The notes beneath the pieces were generated by a model. It made no database searches. It had not been told where the DNA came from and saw nothing but the letters and a program-made list of their open reading frames with translations. DNA of 20,848 nucleotides from NCBI GenBank assembly GCA_039961635.1, contig JABRWB010000049.1, positions 1 to 20,848 on the forward strand. The letters are read 5' to 3'. Positions 1 through 6,937 of the stretch are shown piece by piece (within the stretch, counting starts at the first letter, position 1; the number at the start of each line of letters is the position of its first letter). Source of the stretch: a bacterium (GTDB lineage Bacteria > 4484-113 > JAGGVC01). The position numbers and the translations under genes are program-made.

Positions 1-1
1 C

Positions 2-91
2 AAGCTGCTCCGCTGGAACTCCCCGGCAGAGGCCATTTACGAGGAACTGCTACACTTCCCTAACCCCGAAAGTGTTGCACTTCATTTTTGA
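2..91 (+). CDS. C-terminal fragment of an unidentified protein, possibly an IS30-like transposase tail (5' end outside window)
   Basis: Reading frame 2 is open from the window edge for 29 codons and ends in TGA at 89-91. The residues read like a real protein end: a WNSPAEAIYEEL stretch followed by a terminal VALHF. A 'TPAEV-(F/Y)' block followed by a short VAL-x tail is, from memory, typical of the ends of IS30-type and related DDE transposases, and this is the only basis for the name. There are too few residues to be sure. If correct, a mobile element lies immediately upstream of the lon promoter. It could equally be the tail of an unrelated gene. Confidence 0.3.
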   Translation, partial: KLLRWNSPAEAIYEELLHFPNPESVALHF

Positions 92-125
92 ATCCGGGCG
101 ATGGGAGGGCACGCGCCGTTTCTGC

Positions 126-131
126 TATAAT
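126..131 (+). promoter_or_regulatory. Candidate -10 element of lon
   Basis: A perfect TATAAT lies 33 nt before the lon ATG at 165. No good -35 hexamer is seen at the usual distance. Its position inside the longer upstream extension of the lon frame (which could start at 72) argues that translation begins at 165 and not further upstream. Confidence 0.45.
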
Positions 132-164
132 CCCCGCGCTCCGCGTCTTGCGGGGCTTACGCGC

Positions 165-2723
165 ATGCCTGAGGACGCAAACCGCAGGGACCCCAAATCC
201 GGCGAAGGTCAGGGTGAGGAGGGCGGCAAGCAGTATCCGGCCAAACTCCCCATACTCGCCCTCAAAAACGTGGTGGTCTTTCCGCATCTCGTCATCCCGG
301 TGCACGTGGGGCGGGAGCGCTCGCTCGCGGCAATCGACGAGGCCAGCCCGAACGACAAGCTCGTGGGCGTCCTGACCCAGAAGAACGAGGACATTGACGA
401 GCCGGGCGCGGACGACCTGTTCAAAATCGGCACGATTTGCCTAATCCTGCGCGTTCTCAAGCTCCCCGAAGGCGGGGTGCGCGTGCTCATCCAGGGGCTG
501 TCGCGCTTCGAAGTCGTCGAGTACATTGACAACCCGAAGTACATCGAGGCGGTGATCAAATCCCACCCGGAAGTGCAGACGGACGACCTGGAGGTTCAGG
601 CGCTCCAGCGCGGCGTGACCGACCTGTTCCGGGAGTACGTCCAGCTTTCGCGCAGCCTGCCCCAGGAAGTGATCGTCGCGGCGAACAACGTGACCGATCC
701 GGGGATGCTTGCGGACATGGTTGCGGCGAACATTCAGATTTCGCTCCAGTCGCGCCAGCAGATTCTCGAAACGATTCCGGTAGGCAAGCGGCTGGAAGCC
801 GTCACCGCCGTCCTGACAAAGGAAATCCAGCTCCTCAACATGACCAACAAGATTCAATCCCAGGTCCAAGAGGAGGTGGGCAAATCCCAGCGCGAATATT
901 TCCTGCGCGAGCAGATGAAAGCGATACGCAAGGAGCTTGGCGAAACCGACGAACGCGAGCAGGAAACCGAGCGGTACAAGGTCAAGATCGAGCAGGCGGG
1001 CATGCCGAAGGAAGTGCGCGAGAAAACGCTGGGCGAGCTTGAGCGTCTCACGCGTATGCATCCGGAAAGCGCCGAAGCGGGAGTCATTCGAACCTACCTC
1101 GACCTTTTATGCGACCTGCCGTGGAGCAAGGAATCCGAGGACACGATTGAAATAAAGGACGCCAGGAAGATTCTCGACGAGGACCACTACGGACTCGAAG
1201 AGATCAAAGAGAGGCTTCTGGAATTTCTGGGCGTGCTTAAGCTTCGCGGCGGCGACATAAAAGGCCCGATTCTATGCCTCATCGGCCCGCCCGGCGTCGG
1301 CAAAACCTCGCTCGGGCGCAGCGTGGCGAGGGCGCTCGGCCGAAAGTTCGTGCGGATGTCGCTGGGCGGAGTGCGCGACGAGGCGGAGATACGCGGCCAC
1401 CGCCGCACTTACGTGGGCGCGCTGCCGGGAAGGATAATCCAGGGAATCAAGAACGCGGGGACGCGCAATCCGGTGTTCGTTTTGGACGAAATAGACAAGG
1501 TGGGCGCGGACTTCCGCGGCGATCCGTCCAGCGCGCTTCTGGAGGCGCTCGACCCGGAGCAGAATTTCAGTTTCAGCGACCATTACCTGGAAGTGCCGTT
1601 CGACCTGTCCAAGGTGCTTTTCATAGCCACGGGAAACATGTTGGACACGATTCCGCCGCCCCTGCGCGACAGGATGGAGGTCATCCAGCTTCCCGGCTAC
1701 ACCGAGCTTGAAAAGATTCGCATCGCGCGCGACTTTCTTTTGCCGCGCCAGATGGAAAATCACGGCCTGAAGCGCGAACATTTCGAGATTTCCAGCTCCG
1801 CCCTCCGCAACATAATTCTCAATTACACGCGCGAGGCAGGACTAAGGAATCTCGAGCGCGAGCTCGCCAAGATTTGCCGCAAAATCGCGCTGCGCGTCGC
1901 GGAAGGCGAGGCCAAAAAACAGAAAATCGGCGTCCCGGAGCTTGAAAAATACCTGGGCGTGCGCAAGTTCGAGTTCGAGCACGAGCGCAGGCGCGCGGAA
2001 ATCGGAGTGGTGACCAGCCTTTTCTGGACGGCGGCGGGCGGCGACATCGGGATGATAGAAGCCTCCACGATGCCCGGTGCGGGAAACCTGCTGTTGACCG
2101 GCAAGCTGGGCGACGTGATGCGGGAAAGCTGCAAGGCCGCGCAGACATGGGTGCGCTCGAATGCGAAATCGCTCGGGATTGACTACGAAGAATTCAAGAA
2201 CAACGACCTGCACATCCACTTTCCCGCGGGCGCAATACCCAAGGACGGGCCGAGCGCGGGCGTGACCATCGCCACCGCGATCGTCAGCCTGTTCACGGGC
2301 AAACCCGCGGTTCCGAGCGTCGCGATGACCGGCGAAATCACGCTGAAGGGGCGCATCCTTCCCGTGGGTGGCCTGAAAGAAAAACTGCTCGCCGCCAAGC
2401 GCAGCGGGCTTAAAAAGGTGATCCTCCCCAAGGCGAACGAAACGGACATCAAGGAAGTGCCGCCGGAAATCCTTTCCAAGCTCGACTTGGTGTTCGTCGA
2501 AAATGTGGAGGAAGCGATCCCGCACGTTCTAACAGAAAAGGGCGGGCGCGCGCGGGCGGCGGCGAAGAAAAAAGCGTCATCAGGTAAGCCTACTTCGGCG
2601 GGGAAGGCGAAGGCCTCCAAAAAGCCCGCCGGCGGCAAAAAAGCGGCAAACTCCAAAAGCGCCGCAAAGCCCGCCGCGAAAAAGCGCGGCCAGGCCGGGC
2701 CGCGGATTAGCCCCCTCCGATAA
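165..2723 (+). CDS. lon: ATP-dependent Lon protease with Lys/Ala-rich C-terminal tail
   Basis: Cytosolic AAA+ serine protease that unfolds and degrades damaged and regulatory proteins. Starting at ATG 165 gives 852 residues. An N-terminal substrate-binding domain (about 20-210) is followed by a coiled helical linker, then the ATPase with Walker A GPPGVGKT (374-381) and Walker B VFVLDEID. The proteolytic domain carries the Ser-Lys dyad: S697 in KDGPSAG and K740 in GGLKEK, 43 residues apart as in E. coli Lon (S679/K722). After the conserved end, at about residue 785, comes a tail of roughly 65 residues, almost all Lys, Ala, Gly, Ser and Pro, resembling histone-H1-like tails. Such a tail is not part of ordinary Lon. 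The gene stops 9 nt before the stop of the convergent cytochrome gene. The Shine-Dalgarno is weak (GGGG about 10 nt before ATG). The identification is certain; the role of the tail is inference. Confidence 0.97.
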   Translation: MPEDANRRDPKSGEGQGEEGGKQYPAKLPILALKNVVVFPHLVIPVHVGRERSLAAIDEASPNDKLVGVLTQKNEDIDEPGADDLFKIGTICLILRVLKLPEGGVRVLIQGLSRFEVVEYIDNPKYIEAVIKSHPEVQTDDLEVQALQRGVTDLFREYVQLSRSLPQEVIVAANNVTDPGMLADMVAANIQISLQSRQQILETIPVGKRLEAVTAVLTKEIQLLNMTNKIQSQVQEEVGKSQREYFLREQMKAIRKELGETDEREQETERYKVKIEQAGMPKEVREKTLGELERLTRMHPESAEAGVIRTYLDLLCDLPWSKESEDTIEIKDARKILDEDHYGLEEIKERLLEFLGVLKLRGGDIKGPILCLIGPPGVGKTSLGRSVARALGRKFVRMSLGGVRDEAEIRGHRRTYVGALPGRIIQGIKNAGTRNPVFVLDEIDKVGADFRGDPSSALLEALDPEQNFSFSDHYLEVPFDLSKVLFIATGNMLDTIPPPLRDRMEVIQLPGYTELEKIRIARDFLLPRQMENHGLKREHFEISSSALRNIILNYTREAGLRNLERELAKICRKIALRVAEGEAKKQKIGVPELEKYLGVRKFEFEHERRRAEIGVVTSLFWTAAGGDIGMIEASTMPGAGNLLLTGKLGDVMRESCKAAQTWVRSNAKSLGIDYEEFKNNDLHIHFPAGAIPKDGPSAGVTIATAIVSLFTGKPAVPSVAMTGEITLKGRILPVGGLKEKLLAAKRSGLKKVILPKANETDIKEVPPEILSKLDLVFVENVEEAIPHVLTEKGGRARAAAKKKASSGKPTSAGKAKASKKPAGGKKAANSKSAAKPAAKKRGQAGPRISPLR

Positions 2724-2732
2724 CCGCTTGGA

Positions 2733-3179
2733 TCAGGAGCCCTTTTCCGCCTCGGTGCTCCATTGGCTGCGGCCGGCGATCACTTCCGAAAACGGCGGAT
2801 CGCCCGGATTTTTCGTGCGCTCGTAAAGGTATTCGTACACCTTTTCCGCAAGCTGGGGCGTAAAGTGCGCGTTTTCTTTTTTAATCATTTTGGCGATTAC
2901 GAATTCCCACTGCTCGCCTTTGTATTTGTCCAAACCCACTTCGGGGGCATGGCATTCGCCGCAGCGGTTGCGCCAGATTTCCTCCGGAGAAGCATCGTAG
3001 GCAAGGGCTTCCGGTTCGGGCTTGGCTGTCTGGGTGGGATCGTTCAAATCCTTGATTTCGGGCGTTTGATCGGAGCCTTCAAGCTTGACGTCGTTGCAGG
3101 ATGCCAGAATCGCCAAGCTGATCGCCAAAAGCGCCGCGGCCAGCCAAAGAATACGCGTCGAAAGTTTCATACCGTTCAT
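2733..3179 (-). CDS. Small c-type cytochrome lipoprotein
   Basis: 148-residue exported protein. The N-terminus is a lipoprotein signal peptide: basic start, hydrophobic core, and lipobox L25-A-S-C28. A low-complexity linker follows (about 30-62). A single c-type haem site C73-G-E-C76-H77 comes next, with M98 a plausible distal ligand; the rest is a short helical domain. Covalent haem attachment requires export, so it should act as a membrane-tethered electron carrier outside the cytoplasmic membrane. Partners are not shown by the neighbourhood, although a PQQ-type dehydrogenase lipoprotein occurs at 12759. The first Met (3179) is chosen because GGAGG (3185-3189) lies 5 nt upstream; Met4 would sit too far away. 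The gene is convergent with lon. Confidence 0.8.
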   Translation of the reverse strand: MNGMKLSTRILWLAAALLAISLAILASCNDVKLEGSDQTPEIKDLNDPTQTAKPEPEALAYDASPEEIWRNRCGECHAPEVGLDKYKGEQWEFVIAKMIKKENAHFTPQLAEKVYEYLYERTKNPGDPPFSEVIAGRSQWSTEAEKGS

Positions 3180-3287
3180 TAAGACCTCCGCGCGGGCGGA
3201 TTTGTTCGCAGAACGCGAATTGAATACCGCACGCGGCCGAACAGAAGTTTATCTTGAGAGTCTTACTTTCCATCTTCGAGGCGGTGA

Positions 3288-3300
3288 TATAATCGAATCC
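3288..3300 (+). promoter_or_regulatory. Leaderless-type promoter of the HtrA/DegP-like gene
   Basis: A perfect TATAAT at 3288-3293 is followed by only 7 nt before the ATG at 3301. Transcription normally starts about 6-8 nt after the -10 element, so the mRNA should begin at or next to the start codon. No Shine-Dalgarno is present, which fits. No convincing -35 hexamer is seen. Confidence 0.55.
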
Positions 3301-4482
3301 ATGAGCGCATTCAGGGTGTTTCTGATCGCTTTATTGATGTTCGTCGCGGGCAGCCTGGCCGGGCTTTCCGGCTACCACATCGCGAAGCCGATCATCAGCC
3401 CTGCCGATTTGGACAAGCCGGTCGTCAGCTACGGCATCCCGATGGCCGTCCCCGTCGCGGCCGGAACGACGATTGAGACGGCCACCCCGCGCAACTTCGT
3501 CACCGAGGTCTACCAGAAGATCGGCCCGTCCGTAGTCAACATCAACACCGTCCAGTACACGCGCGACTTCTTTTTCAACGTGGTGCCGCAGGAAGGCATC
3601 GGAAGCGGCGTCCTTATCAACAAGGACGGCTACATAATCACGAACAACCACGTCATCGAAGGCGCCTCCGAGATTTCGGTGGTCGTGCCGGGATTCAAGC
3701 CTTTTACGGGCAAGGTCGTGGGAGCCGATCCCGGAACAGACCTCGCGCTTATCAAAATCGATCCCCCCGCCGACAAGAAGCTGACGGTCGCCGTCCTGGG
3801 CGATTCCAACAGCATCCAGGTGGGTGAATGGGTGGTCGCGATCGGCAACCCGATGGGTCTCGACCAGACGGTGACGGTGGGGGTGATATCCGCGATGGGC
3901 CGCCAGACTATGAGCCGGGCCGGAATCCCGATACGCAATCTCATCCAAACCGACGCGGCCATAAATCCCGGCAACTCGGGCGGGCCGCTGATCAACACGC
4001 GCGGCGAAGTTATCGGCATCAACACCGCGATAATCTCGCAGAGCGGGGGAAGCGAGGGAATCGGCCTTGCGATCCCGATCAATACGGCTAAGGAAATCCT
4101 GCAGCAGCTCATCGAAAAGGGGCGCGTCGAGCGCCCGTGGCTGGGCATCCAGACGCGCGACATAACCCCGCAGTTCGCGCTGCGCAACGGGCTGCCGACC
4201 GACCGGGGGCTTCTCGTTCTTACCGTTTACCAGGATTCTCCCGCGCAGGCGGCGGGATTCAAGTCCATCCCGCACAGGCCGCAGGGGCCGTTCGATATTT
4301 TCATCATCGTCGAGGCGAACGACGTGACCATCGACAAATCGTCGAAGCTGCTTCAAATGGTCAGGGAACTTAAAGTCGGCGACACCATCCGGCTGAAGTT
4401 TTACCGGAACAAAGAGCTTATCGAGAAAGAGGTGCCGCTTACAGCACTTCCCGAGGGCGCGCCGTTAATGGACATAATCTGA
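3301..4482 (+). CDS. HtrA/DegP-family serine protease with PDZ domain
   Basis: 393-residue envelope protease. An uncleaved-looking signal anchor (about 4-25) is followed by a linker and a trypsin-like domain with the triad H117 (NNHVIEG), D147 (GTDLALI) and S226 (NPGNSGGPL). A single PDZ domain occupies about 290-385, with PWLGI at its front. Family members degrade or refold misfolded proteins in the periplasm. Length and single PDZ suit the DegS/short HtrA type rather than two-PDZ DegP, so I give no symbol. The frame is open upstream to 3085, but TATAAT at 3288 and the hydrophobic N-terminus starting at M3301 decide the start. The TGA overlaps the ATG of the next gene (TGATG), so translational coupling with the sigma factor is likely; together they look like an envelope-stress module. 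Confidence 0.93.
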   Translation: MSAFRVFLIALLMFVAGSLAGLSGYHIAKPIISPADLDKPVVSYGIPMAVPVAAGTTIETATPRNFVTEVYQKIGPSVVNINTVQYTRDFFFNVVPQEGIGSGVLINKDGYIITNNHVIEGASEISVVVPGFKPFTGKVVGADPGTDLALIKIDPPADKKLTVAVLGDSNSIQVGEWVVAIGNPMGLDQTVTVGVISAMGRQTMSRAGIPIRNLIQTDAAINPGNSGGPLINTRGEVIGINTAIISQSGGSEGIGLAIPINTAKEILQQLIEKGRVERPWLGIQTRDITPQFALRNGLPTDRGLLVLTVYQDSPAQAAGFKSIPHRPQGPFDIFIIVEANDVTIDKSSKLLQMVRELKVGDTIRLKFYRNKELIEKEVPLTALPEGAPLMDII

Positions 4483-5096
4483 TGCAGAGCATGCAGCGCG
4501 GCGAGCCTTTCCACTGTCTCACCGATGAGGAGCTGATGGCCCGCGTCGCGGATCGCGACCTTGCATGCTTCAACGTCATATTCAACCGCTACTACAAGCA
4601 GATATTCAATTTCATCAAGAAGAACGTCCACGACTTCAGGGAGGCCGAAGACATAACCCAAGAGGTTTTCCTCCGGATTTACAAGAGCGCCGGGCGCTTC
4701 GACACCGCCCGCAAGTTTTCGAGCTGGATTTACAAGATCGCGTTCAACGAGATTAAGCGCCACTACAGCAAGGTTTCGGGCAAGCGGACAAGCTCGATAA
4801 ACGAGCCGCTTGACGAGTCGTCCGGCGGCGCGGAGCGGGGCGATTTGCTGGAGTTTTCCGGGCCGAATCCCGAAATGTCGGCGGAAATCGCCAAGAACAC
4901 ACAGCAGATTAAAAAACTTATCGAAACTTTGCCGGAAAAGCAAAGAACGGTGGTAATACTTAAGGTGTACCAGGAGTTGACCTTCGAGGAAATCGCCCAG
5001 ATTCTGGACTGCCCGCTGTCCACCGTCCTGTCGCGGATGCGCTACGCGGTCAAGAAGCTGCACAACATGCTGAACGGCGGTGGCGGCGATGGCTAG
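4482..5096 (+). CDS. ECF-type RNA polymerase sigma factor
   Basis: 204-residue sigma factor with the two expected regions. Region 2 (about 25-95) includes YYKQIFNFIKKN, the DITQEVFLRIYK core-binding helix and the FSSWIYKIAFNE -10 recognition stretch. Region 4 (about 145-200) contains LPEKQRTVVILK and the helix-turn-helix FEEIAQILDCPLSTVLSR. No region 1 or 3 is present, as usual for ECF (group 4) factors. The start overlaps the protease stop by one base, and the end overlaps the next ORF by 8 bases, so all three are probably one transcript. Coupling to an HtrA-type protease suggests control of an envelope response. Which promoters it reads cannot be told from this window. Confidence 0.92.
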   Translation: MQSMQRGEPFHCLTDEELMARVADRDLACFNVIFNRYYKQIFNFIKKNVHDFREAEDITQEVFLRIYKSAGRFDTARKFSSWIYKIAFNEIKRHYSKVSGKRTSSINEPLDESSGGAERGDLLEFSGPNPEMSAEIAKNTQQIKKLIETLPEKQRTVVILKVYQELTFEEIAQILDCPLSTVLSRMRYAVKKLHNMLNGGGGDG

Positions 5097-5442
5097 GCGC
5101 TGCTCAAAGAAGGAGCTTGAGGAAAAGATCATCAAGTTCCTCTGCGGCGAGTGCGACGACGAAGCCGAGCTGCGCGAGGTGCACCGCCGGTTGTTCGCGG
5201 ACGACGAATGCCTGGAATACCTTCTGGCGACGGGCAGGGTGATGCGCGAAATAAGGGAGTGCGAGGAAGACGCGGGGGAGCCGGTGGACTGGGACGAGCT
5301 TAAGGAAAAATTCAACCGGCTGGCGAAACTGCTGGAAGAGCCGGCGGCGGCGGTGGAGTCCGGGCAAGGCGCGCGCCGCCCGCCCGCGCGCGGTACGGGA
5401 AAGTCCGGCGGAAAGTCCGGCGCCGGGCGCCGCGGCAGGTAA
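5089..5442 (+). CDS. Small soluble protein of the ECF sigma operon; possible sigma-associated regulator
   Basis: 117 residues from ATG 5089 (ATGGCTAG overlap with the sigma stop); GTG 5080 is an alternative start. The N-terminal two-thirds is charged and helical with four clustered Cys (around 5-60, including CGEC), and has the leading-helix layout of small anti-sigma domains. I do not see the H-x3-C-x2-C zinc motif that defines classical zf-HC2 anti-sigma factors, nor a membrane segment. The C-terminal 35 residues are Gly/Arg/Lys-rich and probably disordered. Position directly after an ECF sigma gene is the main argument for a regulatory role. No family is recognised with confidence. Confidence 0.6.
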   Translation: MARRCSKKELEEKIIKFLCGECDDEAELREVHRRLFADDECLEYLLATGRVMREIRECEEDAGEPVDWDELKEKFNRLAKLLEEPAAAVESGQGARRPPARGTGKSGGKSGAGRRGR

Positions 5443-5569
5443 TTCCGCAGCCTTTTGTGATAATTGATACGGTTTTCACTATGCGGCCGCGTGCGGATTG
5501 GATGCATATAGGCGTGGTAACATAGGCTCAAGCGCACGGATTTCCGTGCCGATACGGAGGCATTACAAG

Positions 5570-5746
5570 ATGGCTTACGTGATAACCGATGCTTGCAAGA
5601 ACGCCGGCGATTGCATCGACGAGTGTCCCACGGGCGCGATCGAGCCCGGCGACCCGATAAGCGTTATCGATCCGGATATCTGCACCGACTGCGGCCAGTG
5701 CGCCGAGGTTTGCCCCAACGGGGCGCCGGTTCCCGCGGAAGACTAG
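5570..5746 (+). CDS. Small dicluster ferredoxin with one cluster cysteine replaced by Ala
   Basis: 58-residue cytosolic electron carrier. ATG 5570 is preceded by GGAGG (5556-5560). The second cluster motif is complete: C38-x2-C41-x2-C44-x3-C48-P. The first reads C9-x2-A12-x2-C15-x3-C19-P, so the second cysteine of a standard C-x2-C-x2-C-x3-CP motif is Ala. In known 7Fe and 3Fe/4Fe ferredoxins the same position is non-ligating, and the site holds a [3Fe-4S] cluster ligated by the equivalents of C9, C15 and C48. Predicted content is therefore [3Fe-4S] plus [4Fe-4S]; this is inference from the motif. Its redox partner is not apparent. The gene appears monocistronic. Confidence 0.9.
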   Translation: MAYVITDACKNAGDCIDECPTGAIEPGDPISVIDPDICTDCGQCAEVCPNGAPVPAED

Positions 5747-5841
5747 CGGGCGCGGCATTCCGTTTCCATTCGCCTTCCGGCCGTGCGGCCGCGGCGCGCG
5801 CGCGGTATACTTGACCTTCATCCGATTCCCAGGAGGAACCG

Positions 5842-6408
5842 ATGGAATCTCGGACGCTTGACGAGCGCGGCTGCGTTCATGTTTATTACGGCGATTCGAA
5901 GGGCAAAACCACCGCTGCAATCGGGCTGACGATACGCGCGGTGGGGTTCGGACGCCGGGTCGCCTTCATCCAGTTCGACAAGGGGTTCGACAAGGTCGAG
6001 CACTACAACGAGCGCAAGGTGCTGCGCTCGCTGGAGCGCGTCACGCTGATCCCGACCGGCAGGGAGCGGATGATGCCCGACGGCAGCTTCCGGTTCGAGA
6101 ACACCGAGGAAGACCGCGCCGAGGCGCGCAAAGGCGTCGGCTACGTGACGAACGCGATACGCGACGGGCGGTATTTTCTGGTCGTCGCGGACGAGATTCT
6201 TTCCGCGCTGATGACGGGGCTGATTCCGGAATCGGAAGTTATGCACGTTTTGGACGTGCACGCGGAAAAGCCGCTGTGCGAGCTGGTGCTGACCGGACGG
6301 GTGATTACCGACGCAATCGCCGAGCGCGCGGATTTGATAACCGAGTTCAAGTCCATCAAGCATTACTTCAACAAGGGCAGGCGCGCGAAAGAGGGGATTG
6401 AGTATTAG
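5842..6408 (+). CDS. cobO: Cob(I)yrinic acid a,c-diamide / cob(I)alamin adenosyltransferase (CobO/BtuR family)
   Basis: 188-residue cytosolic enzyme that transfers the 5'-deoxyadenosyl group of ATP to reduced corrinoid. The diagnostic P-loop is G17-D-S-K-G-K-T-T24, directly followed by AAIGLTIRA, as in the CobA/CobO/BtuR family, with VAFIQFDKG on the next strand and a VVADEIL strand further on. AGGAGG (5831-5836) lies 5 nt before ATG 5842, and a TATACT -10 candidate lies at 5806-5811. No other cobalamin gene is in the window, so it may serve salvage rather than de novo synthesis (inference). The substrate (cobyric intermediate or cobalamin) cannot be decided from sequence alone. Confidence 0.9.
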   Translation: MESRTLDERGCVHVYYGDSKGKTTAAIGLTIRAVGFGRRVAFIQFDKGFDKVEHYNERKVLRSLERVTLIPTGRERMMPDGSFRFENTEEDRAEARKGVGYVTNAIRDGRYFLVVADEILSALMTGLIPESEVMHVLDVHAEKPLCELVLTGRVITDAIAERADLITEFKSIKHYFNKGRRAKEGIEY

Positions 6409-6419
6409 GATATTTGGAG

Positions 6420-6558
6420 TGTCACGCAGCGCAGCTTTGGTACCACGAAGACACGAAGGCACAAAGTGGGATTTGTAGGGGCGCACTGCGTGCGCCCGAA
6501 ATTATCGGCTTGTCACGAGCAGCGCGGCTTTGGACCACGAAGACGCGAAAGCACAAAG
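6420..6558. repeat. Diverged direct repeat pair (about 47 bp each)
   Basis: Copies at 6420-6466 and 6511-6558 both begin TGTCACG, pass through a CAGCGC-GGCTTTGG block and end with the phrase CCACGAAGACxCGAAxGCACAAAG. A handful of substitutions and one extra base separate them. There is no coding potential. The ACGAAGACACGAAGGCACAAAG type of phrase is, from memory, frequent as an intergenic repeat in environmental bacterial genomes. Confidence 0.7.
6479..6497. repeat. Perfect 8-bp hairpin (REP-like palindrome)
   Basis: GGGCGCAC, loop TGC, GTGCGCCC. It sits between the two direct repeat copies, preceded by TGTA. It could also terminate the cobO transcript (stop at 6408), but no T-run follows, so a repetitive palindrome is more likely. 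Confidence 0.6.
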
Positions 6559-6600
6559 AAACGAAGAATTAATACTAAATATAATTAACGCTAAATATAC

Positions 6601-6662
6601 CGCCGGTCTCCAGACCGGCGATTTCGAGCTTCAATATTAAGGAGTCCGGCCGCCCCGGCCGG
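6601..6662. repeat. Two GC-rich hairpins in tandem
   Basis: First: CGCCGGTCT (6601-6609), loop CC, AGACCGGCG (6612-6620), a perfect 9-bp stem. Second: CCGGCCG (6646-6652), loop CCC, CGGCCGG (6656-6662), a perfect 7-bp stem. They are separated by an AT-rich bridge. Neither is followed by a T-run, so they look like repetitive palindromes rather than terminators. Confidence 0.6.
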
Positions 6663-6687
6663 CAATTGTCGGGACTTATTTTCGTAG

Positions 6688-6734
6688 TGTCACGCGCAGC
6701 GTGACATTGTTATAATAGCGCAGCTTCGTTGCGC
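6688..6734. repeat. Two further hairpins
   Basis: TGTCACGC (6688-6695), loop GCA, GCGTGACA (6699-6706), a perfect 8-bp stem. Then GCGCA (6718-6722), a 7-nt loop, TGCGC (6730-6734). The first shares its TGTCACG start with the direct repeat copies at 6420 and 6511, so these elements are probably related by descent. A TATAAT (6711-6716) between the two is most likely incidental. Confidence 0.55.
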
Positions 6735-6833
6735 AGTCCAAATCGGGCAGATGATTTCCCTTTTTTCGTTTCCCGCGGCCAAACATTTCCCCTGCAGCAC
6801 CGCGCCGCCCGCGTATTATACCGCAAATCCGAG

Positions 6834-6937
6834 TTGATAAGTTGACAGTTGGACAGTTGACAGTTGAATTCTGGACAAGGCAATAGGCTGGGAATGGGCA
6901 ACTGATAACTGTTAACTGTCAACTGCTAACTGTCAAC
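6834..6937. repeat. Inverted pair of heptamer repeat arrays
   Basis: The left arm (6834-6869) is built from GTTGACA-type heptamers, with one 8-base unit. The right arm (6901-6935) is five heptamers in strict register: ACTGATA, ACTGTTA, ACTGTCA, ACTGCTA, ACTGTCA. The right arm is essentially the reverse complement of the left, so about 25 bp could pair across a loop of some 45 nt. This resembles the short tandem heptanucleotide repeats described in cyanobacteria. The right arm runs into the broken end of the nucleotidyltransferase fragment. Confidence 0.7.

Noticed and set aside
3331-4356. 341-residue minus-strand frame opposite the HtrA/DegP-like gene
   Set aside because: Asp/Arg/Val-rich antisense shadow of a well-identified protease; no ribosome-binding site.
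6711-6716. TATAAT as a promoter
   Set aside because: No gene starts downstream within reach on the plus strand; it lies between hairpins and is probably part of the repeat.
6710-6922. 70-residue minus-strand ORF with NCQLSNCQLINS repeats
   Set aside because: The repeats in the protein are just the translated heptamer DNA repeat; no coding evidence.
6834-6937. CRISPR-like array
   Set aside because: Units are 7 bases long, contiguous and without spacers, and no cas gene is present.
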